Of a stretch of DNA of 6,112 bases, positions 1 through 5,007 are shown piece after piece. The translations under genes were made by a program, and so were the position numbers. Source of the stretch: Desulfuromusa sp. (GTDB lineage: Bacteria; Desulfobacterota; Desulfuromonadia; Desulfuromonadales; Geopsychrobacteraceae); contig JAUVCS010000061.1 of assembly GCA_030590745.1 (NCBI GenBank), forward strand, positions 1 through 6,112. Direction: 5' to 3'. Position 1 is the stretch's first letter; the number at the start of each line of letters is the position of its first letter. Below the pieces are notes generated by a model. The model did no database searches and was not told the origin of the DNA. It saw only the letters and a list, made by a program, of their open reading frames with translations.

Positions 1-218
1 CTCTTATGCAGTTGGGCAAGATATTGTCGCAACAGCAGCAGATCAACCTGTTCCAACCCGGCTATCTTTGGCACAGAATTTCCCGGCGGTTGCAAAAAAT
101 TCTGAAACTGCTGCAGATCCCGCAGGTAAGCTTCAACCGTCCGCGGAGACAAATTACGCTCCACCGTCAAATGGTCTGTAAAACGGTTTAAATATTTCTC
201 CACAAGAATCCCATCCAT
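1..218 (-). CDS. xerC: Tyrosine recombinase XerC/XerD-type, N-terminal part (truncated by window edge)
   Basis: The minus strand from an ATG at 218 reads open to base 1, giving 72 residues. The protein begins MDGILVEKYLNRFTDHLTVE and continues with the hallmark RNLSPRTVEAYLRDLQQF (residues 21-38). This is the SAM-like, core-binding N-terminal domain of Xer recombinases, which clamps the DNA in site-specific recombination, classically chromosome-dimer resolution at dif. The catalytic domain (R-H-R-Y tetrad) lies outside the window, so activity cannot be judged. The ATG is preceded by a G-rich stretch (GGGGGGA, complement of about 226-231), a weak ribosome binding site. The stretch VDLLLLRQYLAQLHK (58-72) looks more like XerC than XerD, but the two cannot be firmly separated here, and an integrase of a mobile element is not excluded. 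The gene is divergent from the hydrolase at 354. Confidence 0.85.
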   Translation of the reverse strand, partial: MDGILVEKYLNRFTDHLTVERNLSPRTVEAYLRDLQQFQNFLQPPGNSVPKIAGLEQVDLLLLRQYLAQLHK

Positions 219-290
219 ATCAGAATCCCCCCGATTGACGATGTCACAACAGCATGCCATACTTCACCACATGAGCATGAGCGGATTGCT

Positions 291-307
291 GATTGTTGTC
301 AACAATC
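291..307. promoter_or_regulatory. Perfect 17-bp palindrome in the xerC/hydrolase divergent region
   Basis: GATTGTTG-T-CAACAATC has 8-bp perfect arms around one base. It contains TTGTCA on the plus strand (296-301) and TTGACA, a perfect -35 hexamer, on the minus strand (complement of 297-302). It could therefore sit over the -35 elements of both divergent genes. No good -10 is seen at the right spacing in either direction (best about 3 of 6), so the promoter reading is weak. The form resembles operators of dimeric helix-turn-helix repressors. The regulator is unknown and none is encoded in the window. Confidence 0.4.
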
Positions 308-353
308 CTGCAGAAAGAAAGATTCAGCTATTGGCTATTTTGGAGAAGAGGAC

Positions 354-1193
354 ATGATCACTAACCTGCTGCTATTTTTGTGTATCATCATCCTGTTGAT
401 ACCCGCTTTCAACCTGAAGGTGGTTTTACTCAGCTATATAATTTACTGGTATGACTATTCAAATACACATTCCGATTCAGTTAATAACCGGTTCAGCTGG
501 AAAAACTTGAAACTGATTATAACACTCACTATCCCGGAAGTTTTTTTTAATTCGATTACTATTATGCTTATCCCGGTTGGACTCTTTCGCAGCAAACCGG
601 CAGTACAACGGGGAGAAACACCGATTTTGCTGCTGCATGGATTGTTCGTCAATCAAAGCTGCTGGCTCTGGTTTAAACGGCAACTGCAGCAACAGGGATA
701 CAAAAATGTCGTCACCATGAACCTGACTGGCTGGGACAACGAAGAGACCTTGACTGAATTATTGGCGCGGCGGATTGATGAACTGCGTCTCCAGCTGGGG
801 GTCAACAAGGTTCATCTGGTTGGTCACTCTATGGGGGGAATGATTGCCCGCAACTATGTGCAGCTTCGCGGCGGAGCGGATAAAGTGGATCAGCTGATCT
901 GCCTCGGTTCTCCCCATCATGGTTCTAAACTGGCCACATTTGCCATCACTCCATTGGGTAAACTGTTGATCCCCAATTCCGATTTTCTCCAGCGGTTAAA
1001 TAGTGCCCCCATTCCGGAGCAGCTGCAATTAACCAATATCTACACCAAAAAGGATAATATGGTTCTGCCGAATTCCAGTAATCATCTTCCCTGGGGAGAA
1101 GCTATCGAACTTGATGGTATAGGTCACACCGCTCTTATTTATCGCAAAGCATCCATTTCTGCGACAATTGCAGCACTGAAAAAGGGTGGTTGA
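354..1193 (+). CDS. Membrane-anchored alpha/beta-hydrolase, lipase/esterase family
   Basis: The 279-residue protein has the alpha/beta-hydrolase signature of triacylglycerol lipases and esterases (LipA/EstA-like, COG1075 type). The oxyanion strand ILLLHG lies at 91-96 and the nucleophile elbow GHSMGG at 157-162 (Ser159). A lipase-like GSPHHGS follows at 185-191. The best acid candidate is Asp234 (TKKDN) and the catalytic His is probably His258 (GIGHT). Hydrophobic stretches at about 3-33 and 52-78 precede the catalytic domain and suggest one or two membrane anchors; there is no clear cleavable signal or lipobox. The substrate is presumably an acyl ester, but the sequence does not say which. 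The ATG at 354 has GGAG at 342-345, 8 nt upstream. The DUF362 gene starts 57 nt after the stop on the same strand, so co-transcription is likely. An 8-T run at 541-548 lies inside the second hydrophobic segment. Confidence 0.88.
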   Translation: MITNLLLFLCIIILLIPAFNLKVVLLSYIIYWYDYSNTHSDSVNNRFSWKNLKLIITLTIPEVFFNSITIMLIPVGLFRSKPAVQRGETPILLLHGLFVNQSCWLWFKRQLQQQGYKNVVTMNLTGWDNEETLTELLARRIDELRLQLGVNKVHLVGHSMGGMIARNYVQLRGGADKVDQLICLGSPHHGSKLATFAITPLGKLLIPNSDFLQRLNSAPIPEQLQLTNIYTKKDNMVLPNSSNHLPWGEAIELDGIGHTALIYRKASISATIAALKKGG

Positions 1194-1239
1194 GTCGATC
1201 GAGCAAAACCGCTCCAGAATATTTCAAAGCTGAACGATA

Positions 1240-1253
1240 AAGGATTTTTCTTG
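1240..1253 (+). promoter_or_regulatory. Ribosome binding site that decides the TTG start of the DUF362 gene
   Basis: AAGGA at 1240-1244 lies 6 nt before TTG at 1251. The reading frame upstream runs back to the hydrolase stop codon (TGA 1191-1193) with no ATG or GTG between. The next ATG downstream is codon 39, which would remove the conserved first strand (RVSLQQLSSYDPAAT). TTG 1251 is therefore the best start. Confidence 0.7.
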
Positions 1254-2411
1254 CCTCCAGTGCCAAAATCAGAACAGCACCGGGTTTCCCTGCAACAGTT
1301 GAGCAGCTATGACCCGGCAGCGACCTTAATCGCACTCCAGAACCTTCTGGAACCCCTCGGCGGAATGGCGGCCTTTGTCAAATCGGGACAAAAAGTTCTG
1401 CTCAAACCCAATCTACTCTCCGGAAAAACTCCCGATAAAGCGGTCACCACTCACCCCGAAATTGTCCGGGCGGTGATCAAGCTGGTTCAGGAAGCGGGGG
1501 GGAAAGTTTTTATCGGTGATTCTCCCGGGATCGGCAGTGCTGAAAGTGTCGCCAGGAAAAGTGGAATTCTTGCGGTTGCCGAAGAAACCAACTGCCCGTT
1601 TGTCCCGTTTGAAACATCGGTCACCATCTCCTCGGCAGGGGGGAAATTTCAACAATTTGAGGTCGCACAGGAGCTTCTTGATGCCGATGTCGTCATCAAT
1701 CTGCCAAAACTGAAAACTCACCAGATGATGGGACTCACCTGCGGGGTAAAAAATATGTTTGGTGCCGTGGTTGGTTTACGCAAACCTCGACTCCATCTGC
1801 AAGCGGGAACCGACAAAGCCTTTTTTGCCCTGATGTTGCTGGAACTCTGTGAAGCCCTGGCACCGGCATTGACGATTGTTGATGCAGTGATCGGCATGGA
1901 AGGGGAAGGACCCGGCAGTGGCGATCCGGTAGAGATTGGAGCGTTATTAGCGGGTAGCCACCCGCAGGCAGTTGATACGGTAGCGACAGAACTGGTGGGG
2001 ATGAAACCTCAGCAAGTCTGGACACAGCAGCAGGCAATTGCAACCCAACGCCCCTACACCGATCTTGACCAGCTGGAACTCTGTGGTGTTCCATTGGAAA
2101 CACTGAAAATCACCGGCTTCCGTCAGGCAAAAATGACCGATGTTAATTTCGGCCTCAAGGGGGCATTGAAACATCACCTTCGCCACGCCCTGACCGCCCG
2201 ACCCGTCCCCGATCACGATCTCTGTGTCCGCTGTAACGACTGTGTCACCCACTGTCCACCGGAAGCGATGAAAATCGAAAATAACCGCCTGATCATCGAC
2301 TACGATCAGTGTATCCGCTGCTTCTGTTGCCAGGAACTCTGCCCCCACGGAGCGTTGATGACCAAACAGGGAATCTTGTTGAAACTTAGTAATTTGTTGC
2401 AGAAAAAATAG
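1251..2411 (+). CDS. DUF362 domain protein with C-terminal 2x[4Fe-4S] ferredoxin domain
   Basis: The 386-residue protein belongs to the DUF362 family (PF04015), common in anaerobes and of unestablished biochemical function. Residues about 10-290 form the DUF362 domain. Recognisable family stretches are VLLKPNLLS (49-57), VTTHPEIVRAVIKLVQEAGG (65-84), IGDSPG (88-93), VVINLPKLKTHQMMGLTCGV (147-166, followed by KNMFGAVVG) and the acidic-glycine segment GMEGEGPGSGDP (215-226). The C-terminus carries a bacterial-type ferredoxin domain with two cluster motifs: C325-x2-C328-x2-C331-x3-C335-P and C354-x2-C357-x2-C360-x3-C364-P. An extra Cys359 lies beside the second motif. The protein lacks a signal peptide and is probably cytoplasmic, with the clusters serving electron transfer. 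It is probably co-transcribed with the hydrolase upstream. A run of 7 G at 1496-1502 is slippage-prone but the frame is intact. The family call is secure; any role is not. Confidence 0.9.
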   Translation: MPPVPKSEQHRVSLQQLSSYDPAATLIALQNLLEPLGGMAAFVKSGQKVLLKPNLLSGKTPDKAVTTHPEIVRAVIKLVQEAGGKVFIGDSPGIGSAESVARKSGILAVAEETNCPFVPFETSVTISSAGGKFQQFEVAQELLDADVVINLPKLKTHQMMGLTCGVKNMFGAVVGLRKPRLHLQAGTDKAFFALMLLELCEALAPALTIVDAVIGMEGEGPGSGDPVEIGALLAGSHPQAVDTVATELVGMKPQQVWTQQQAIATQRPYTDLDQLELCGVPLETLKITGFRQAKMTDVNFGLKGALKHHLRHALTARPVPDHDLCVRCNDCVTHCPPEAMKIENNRLIIDYDQCIRCFCCQELCPHGALMTKQGILLKLSNLLQKK

Positions 2412-2479
2412 TCTTCCAGGAACATATACAGAGTTGCGTGTCCCCCGAATACGAACGCGCTACCAGCATAAAGATTCCT

Positions 2480-2646
2480 GATTAGTGCTAATCCTCTGCC
2501 AATTCAGAAATATTCCCCTCTCCTGGGGGAGAGGGCTAGGGTGAGGGGGAATTAAAAGCTGAACAGCGGTAAAAAGCCCCCTCATCCGCCCTACCGGGCA
2601 CCTTCTCCCTTATGGAGAAGGGCTAAGCTGAAGATTAGTGCTAATC
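2480..2646. repeat. Composite palindromic (REP/MITE-like) element bounded by identical 14-bp near-palindromes
   Basis: The 14-mer GATTAGTGCTAATC occurs at 2480-2493 and again, identically, at 2633-2646; each copy is nearly its own inverted repeat (GATTAG-TG-CTAATC). Between them are two related G/C-rich units in opposite orientation. The left hairpin is CCCTCTCC (2516-2523), loop TGGG, GGAGAGGG (2528-2535). The right hairpin is CCTTCTCC (2601-2608), loop CTTAT, GGAGAAGG (2614-2621). A long-range stem TGAGGGGG (2542-2549) with CCCCCTCA (2577-2584) joins the units, and a small GCCC/GGGC hairpin lies at 2588-2599. The wording (gagaaggtgcccg...ggatgaggg on the minus strand) resembles widespread intergenic palindromic repeats of Proteobacteria, recalled from memory. 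It has no coding capacity. It may be a non-autonomous mobile element, and its stems might also help end the DUF362 transcript. Confidence 0.65.
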
Positions 2647-2656
2647 AGATAAAGAT

Positions 2657-2687
2657 TTGACCAACCCCCGCCAATAAGGTAAATAAT
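2657..2687 (+). promoter_or_regulatory. Weak candidate promoter for the YcxB-like gene
   Basis: TTGACC (2657-2662) matches the -35 consensus in 5 of 6 bases. Downstream, TAAATA (2680-2685, 17-bp spacer, 3 of 6) or AATAAT (2682-2687, 19-bp spacer, 5 of 6) could serve as the -10. Neither arrangement is ideal. It lies just after the repeat element, so the gene may be transcribed independently of the DUF362 gene. Confidence 0.3.
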
Positions 2688-2700
2688 TCATTCACCTTAT
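2674..2700. promoter_or_regulatory. 27-bp inverted repeat upstream of the YcxB-like gene
   Basis: ATAAGGT (2674-2680) and ACCTTAT (2694-2700) are perfect 7-bp arms. After one mismatched pair, three more inner bases (AAT/ATT) are also complementary. It spans the candidate -10 of the downstream gene and ends 25 bp before the ATG. It could be an operator for a dimeric regulator; no binding protein can be named. Confidence 0.3.
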
Positions 2701-2725
2701 GATCATCTGTTAGGGACACACAGCT

Positions 2726-3232
2726 ATGAGTCAATCAATCAAGGTTAAATACGACCTCAGTGAAAAAGACTGGCGCACCTTTTATAACGCCTACTATATG
2801 TCCGACAAACGCTTCAAGATCCGCTTCATCTACGGCACCGGTTCGTGGGTTATCGGAGCGGCAGGCCTGTTCGGCCTGTTTGACAACAATCTGGTTGCCT
2901 TTGGTATGATCGCCTTTGGTCTCTATTGTGTTTTTGCCCGGCAATTTCTGGTCAACAAGGCGGTTAAAAAAATCAAGGCCAAACCCCATTTTCCCGGGAC
3001 AATCGATTATACCCTTGATCAGGATAAACTAGCTGGAATTGAGCAGGGGATGGATTTTGAGTTTAACTGGGAGGCATTCTACGGCTACCGGGATGTTAAC
3101 CCGGGGCTCCTCCTCTATCTCAAAGAAGCTTCTTTCTTTTTTATTCCCAAAGAAGCTATCTCCGTTGAAGATAAGGAAGAGATTGTCAATATTCTGAAGC
3201 TGAACAGGGTTCTGGATCTGGCAACAAAGTAG
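2726..3232 (+). CDS. YcxB-like small membrane protein
   Basis: The 168-residue protein has a polar N-terminus (KVKYDLSEKDW), then two close hydrophobic segments at about 36-52 and 54-71 forming a helical hairpin. A soluble C-terminal domain follows. That domain has the YcxB-like pattern: TIDYTLDQDKLAGIEQG (92-108), the aromatic core FNWEAFYGYRDV (113-124), then LLLYLKEASFFFIPKEAI (128-145), where the IPK motif near the end is typical. Families of this kind have no established function; similar proteins are small inner-membrane proteins. The ATG is preceded by AGGGA at 2712-2716. The gene stands alone, bounded by the repeat element upstream and a strong terminator downstream. Family assignment is from recognition of the pattern and is moderately sure; the membrane topology is clearer. 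Confidence 0.75.
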   Translation: MSQSIKVKYDLSEKDWRTFYNAYYMSDKRFKIRFIYGTGSWVIGAAGLFGLFDNNLVAFGMIAFGLYCVFARQFLVNKAVKKIKAKPHFPGTIDYTLDQDKLAGIEQGMDFEFNWEAFYGYRDVNPGLLLYLKEASFFFIPKEAISVEDKEEIVNILKLNRVLDLATK

Positions 3233-3290
3233 CCGGTCAGAAAAAAAAGTATTATCGGTACAGAAATACCGAAGCAACATACCCCGCTAT

Positions 3291-3327
3291 AAAAAAGGCT
3301 CACAAAATTTATTTGTGAGCCTTTTTT
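3291..3327. terminator. Bidirectional Rho-independent terminator
   Basis: AAAAAAGGCTCACAAA (3291-3306) and TTTGTGAGCCTTTTTT (3312-3327) are perfect 16-bp arms around the 5-nt loop ATTTA. The stem core is GGCTCACAAA with a run of six T on the 3' side in either direction. It lies between the convergent YcxB-like gene (ends 3232) and the Nfu gene (ends 3358 on the minus strand) and can end both transcripts. Confidence 0.93.
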
Positions 3328-3357
3328 ATCTGCAACTGTTCTTCTGTCAGAGGTTAA

Positions 3358-3582
3358 TCAACGAACCTGAACAACTTCCTTCACTTCAGGAATCTGCTCC
3401 ATCAGGTTTCGCTCAATTCCCATTTTCAACGTCATTGTTGACATTGGACAGGAACCACAAGCACCGGTCAAACGGACACTGACGGTTCCATCTTCCGAAA
3501 TATCGACCAGCTCAACATCGCCGCCATCGGCCTGCAGAGTAGGACGAATCAGATCCAAAACTTCTATAACACGTTCTTTCAT
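3358..3582 (-). CDS. NifU C-terminal domain (Nfu-type) Fe-S cluster protein
   Basis: The 74-residue protein is a single NifU C-terminal domain (PF01106). Family hallmarks are [17 protein letters not shown] (12-28) and [20 protein letters not shown] (37-56), where Cys42-x2-Cys45 would bridge a [4Fe-4S] cluster between two monomers. Such proteins act as cytoplasmic carriers or scaffolds passing Fe-S clusters to apo-enzymes. The length is normal for the stand-alone bacterial form; it lacks the A-type domain of E. coli NfuA and the N-terminal IscU-like domain of NifU. The start ATG (3582) has an excellent ribosome binding site, AAGGAGA (complement of 3589-3595), 6 nt upstream. It follows the methyltransferase gene by 75 nt on the same strand and ends 30 nt before the bidirectional terminator. 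Confidence 0.93.
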   Translation of the reverse strand: MKERVIEVLDLIRPTLQADGGDVELVDISEDGTVSVRLTGACGSCPMSTMTLKMGIERNLMEQIPEVKEVVQVR

Positions 3583-3618
3583 CGGGTCTCTCCTTCATAT
3601 TCATGAGTGTATCGGTCA

Positions 3619-3648
3619 ACTATAACGGTTATCCCGACCATTTTGCAA
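3619..3648 (-). promoter_or_regulatory. Candidate internal promoter for the Nfu gene
   Basis: On the minus strand TTGCAA (3643-3648, 4 of 6 to -35) is followed after 18 bp by TATAGT (complement of 3619-3624, 5 of 6 to -10). A small palindrome ATAAC-G-GTTAT (3622-3632) overlaps the -10. It could give the Nfu gene expression independent of the methyltransferase gene. The evidence is hexamer matching only. Confidence 0.35.
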
Positions 3649-3657
3649 GTTCCGATA

Positions 3658-4821
3658 TTAATTTTTGGTCGGCAGTCGAATATCACCGATCCGTTTACCA
3701 CAAAGAAGCTCAGGCCGACCAACGTTTTTCCCCTGAATGAGTACCTTGAAACTCTCCCCCATCCCCCCTTCCGGAAGGATCAGAGTTTTTAAATTCATCC
3801 GCAAAGCCTGAGCTTTAACCGGATCAGCCTCACGACTTTCCAGCTCAATCAACATTTCCAGAAACCCGAGACCCATCAAGAATTGATATTGCTGCCCAAA
3901 ATAGAGAGTCTCCAAATTGTGTTGCTGCCCGATCTTCTGTAAAGCAGTAAAATCAATGTGAGCGGTGATATCCTGCCCCCCCACTCGCTGATAGGGGTCT
4001 TCATTGGTCTGGTGCTGATGGTAACAAAGGAGTGTTCCGGCATGACGGTAGGGAGCATACAACTCCTCGGCCAGATAACCATAATCAATGGTCAAGACAA
4101 AACCACGCTGCAGAGCCCCTGCTACCTGGGAGATCCAGTCACCGGCAGTAAGATTAACTTCACAGCGGTTCCCCTCGGCAGGTTCAATATCGACCAGCTG
4201 AAAATAGTCCCTGATTGAATCAGTAGAAAGGGCTCGTAGTTCTTCACAAAAATGCCCATCTTTATTGACGACATAAATTTCCCGCAATTCTCCAGCATGT
4301 TTTTCAATCAGGTGAACCGGAAAGGCATCGAGCAACTCATTGCTGATAAAGCAGCCCTGGATCTCCTGCATATCTGCTAATTCACTCCAGACAACGCAGC
4401 CGGCAGATAAATGCTGTTGTAATAGTTTTTCCTGTCTCTGGCGGTTATCCAGGCTGATTTCTATCAACCGGTACTCGAGGCAGGCATAGAATTCCGGGGC
4501 TGTTTCTGCCAAAGCATCAAGAATATCCAGACACAAGTGTCCCTCCCCGGCCCCCTGCTCAACAATGACAAAATCCCCCCGACCGAGAAGTTGCCACATT
4601 TGCTCTAACTGTCGAGCGATCAGCTGTCCAAAACAGGAGTGGACACTGGATGAAGTAAAGAAATCACCTTTTTTACCAATCCGATCCCGCTTGGCCGTGT
4701 AGTAACCGTATTCAGGATGGTAAAGAGCCTGCTCCATAAACTTTGCAAAGGTGATTCCTGCAGTAGAATCAATCTGTTGCCGCAGCTGTAAAGTGAGCTT
4801 TTCTGTCTGACTTGTGAGCAT
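3658..4821 (-). CDS. SAM-dependent methyltransferase, MidA/NDUFAF7 family
   Basis: The 387-residue protein matches the PF02636/COG1565 family throughout. Motifs in order: ITFAKFMEQALYHPEYGYYT (23-42), GDFFTSSSVHSCFGQLIA (52-69), the SAM-binding VIVEQGAGEGHLCLDIL (85-101, glycines 90, 92 and 94), SNELLDAFPVH (160-170), VLTIDYGY (242-249), then HQHQTNEDPYQRVGGQDIT (268-286) and HIDFTAL (288-294), and GMGESFKVLIQGK (353-365). The mitochondrial member NDUFAF7 dimethylates an arginine of the NDUFS2 subunit early in complex I assembly. Bacterial members are widespread but their substrate is less certain; a NuoD-like subunit is an inference. Length and motif order are normal and the gene appears intact. 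The start at 4821 has a modest ribosome binding site (GTGGA, complement of 4828-4832). It is the first gene of a leftward pair with the Nfu gene. Confidence 0.93.
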   Translation of the reverse strand: MLTSQTEKLTLQLRQQIDSTAGITFAKFMEQALYHPEYGYYTAKRDRIGKKGDFFTSSSVHSCFGQLIARQLEQMWQLLGRGDFVIVEQGAGEGHLCLDILDALAETAPEFYACLEYRLIEISLDNRQRQEKLLQQHLSAGCVVWSELADMQEIQGCFISNELLDAFPVHLIEKHAGELREIYVVNKDGHFCEELRALSTDSIRDYFQLVDIEPAEGNRCEVNLTAGDWISQVAGALQRGFVLTIDYGYLAEELYAPYRHAGTLLCYHQHQTNEDPYQRVGGQDITAHIDFTALQKIGQQHNLETLYFGQQYQFLMGLGFLEMLIELESREADPVKAQALRMNLKTLILPEGGMGESFKVLIQGKNVGRPELLCGKRIGDIRLPTKN

Positions 4822-4856
4822 AAAATATCCACTTTTATTCAGTAATAAGGAGCGAA

Positions 4857-4885
4857 ATTATAGCCACCAGTCAAGTCAAAGACAA
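4857..4885 (-). promoter_or_regulatory. Sigma70-type promoter for the methyltransferase gene
   Basis: On the minus strand TTGTCT (complement of 4880-4885, 4 of 6) is followed after exactly 17 bp by a perfect TATAAT (complement of 4857-4862). The transcript would begin near 4850, leaving about 29 nt of leader before the ATG at 4821. This is one of the best promoter matches in the window. Confidence 0.6.
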
Positions 4886-4899
4886 GGGTTAAAACCTTG
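4883..4899. promoter_or_regulatory. 17-bp imperfect palindrome over the -35 of the methyltransferase promoter
   Basis: CAAGGGTTAAAACCTTG reads CAAGG-n-TT-A-AA-n-CCTTG, symmetric in every pair but one. It overlaps the -35 hexamer at 4880-4885, a position suited to repression or activation. No regulator in the window is an obvious partner. Confidence 0.35.
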
Positions 4900-4907
4900 A
4901 TAAATGC

Positions 4908-4936
4908 TTGAGCTTAATGATGATTCATGTCATTAT
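4908..4936 (+). promoter_or_regulatory. Candidate promoter for the kinase-like gene, overlapped by an inverted repeat
   Basis: TTGAGC (4908-4913, 4 of 6) and CATTAT (4931-4936, 4 of 6) are separated by 17 bp. An inverted repeat TAATGA (4915-4920) / TCATTA (4930-4935) fills the spacer and covers the -10, so it may be an operator. The leader to the ATG at 5005 would be about 60 nt. The support is sequence resemblance only. Confidence 0.35.
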
Positions 4937-4992
4937 CGACCGCTGTATAAAATCAAGTGGTCAGAGATGACCAACCAGAAGCTTTGAATATT

Positions 4993-5007
4993 GGAGAGAG
5001 TTTTATG
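4993..5007 (+). promoter_or_regulatory. Ribosome binding site fixing the start of the kinase-like gene
   Basis: GGAGAGAG at 4993-5000 precedes ATG 5005 at ideal spacing. The frame is open further upstream to a GTG at 4957, but that codon has no ribosome binding site and would add 16 residues with no family resemblance. The conserved start of the family, SIITFSREMGSGG, begins right after the ATG at 5005. Confidence 0.8.

Larger units (their letters stand above)
2412..2725. other. Intergenic region between the DUF362 and YcxB-like genes
   Basis: No protein-coding gene is supported in these 314 bases. Bases 2412-2479 show nothing recognisable and no simple terminator with a T-run after the DUF362 stop. 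Bases 2480-2646 hold the palindromic repeat element listed separately. Bases 2647-2725 hold a candidate promoter, an inverted repeat and the ribosome binding site (AGGGA 2712-2716, 9 nt before the ATG) of the next gene. Confidence 0.7.

Noticed and set aside
6..191. Open frame of 61 codons on the plus strand
   Set aside because: It is antisense to the xerC-type gene, whose minus-strand translation clearly matches the Xer N-terminal domain.
1735..2348. Two long open frames on the minus strand (1735-2103 and 1947-2348)
   Set aside because: Both are shadows of the DUF362 gene, whose plus-strand frame carries all family motifs and the ferredoxin cysteines. Their translations look like no known family.
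2480..2646. CRISPR-like reading of the repeated 14-mers
   Set aside because: There are only two copies, 153 bp apart, with structured palindromic sequence between them and no cas genes. A palindromic repeat element fits better.
3622..3632. ATAACGGTTAT palindrome as a stand-alone operator
   Set aside because: It is only 5-bp arms in AT-rich sequence, easily by chance, so it is mentioned only with the candidate Nfu promoter.
3958..4218. Plus-strand frame of 86 codons
   Set aside because: It is antisense to the methyltransferase gene, which has intact conserved motifs across this stretch.
4946..4951. TATAAA as the -10 of the kinase-like gene
   Set aside because: The -35 positions at 16-17 bp spacing (TTCATG, ATTCAT) match poorly. 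The TTGAGC-17-CATTAT pair is somewhat better, though neither is strong.
4957..5004. Upstream GTG extension of the kinase-like protein (16 extra residues)
   Set aside because: It has no ribosome binding site and no family resemblance. ATG 5005 has GGAGAGAG at good spacing and begins the conserved SIITFSREMGSGG start.
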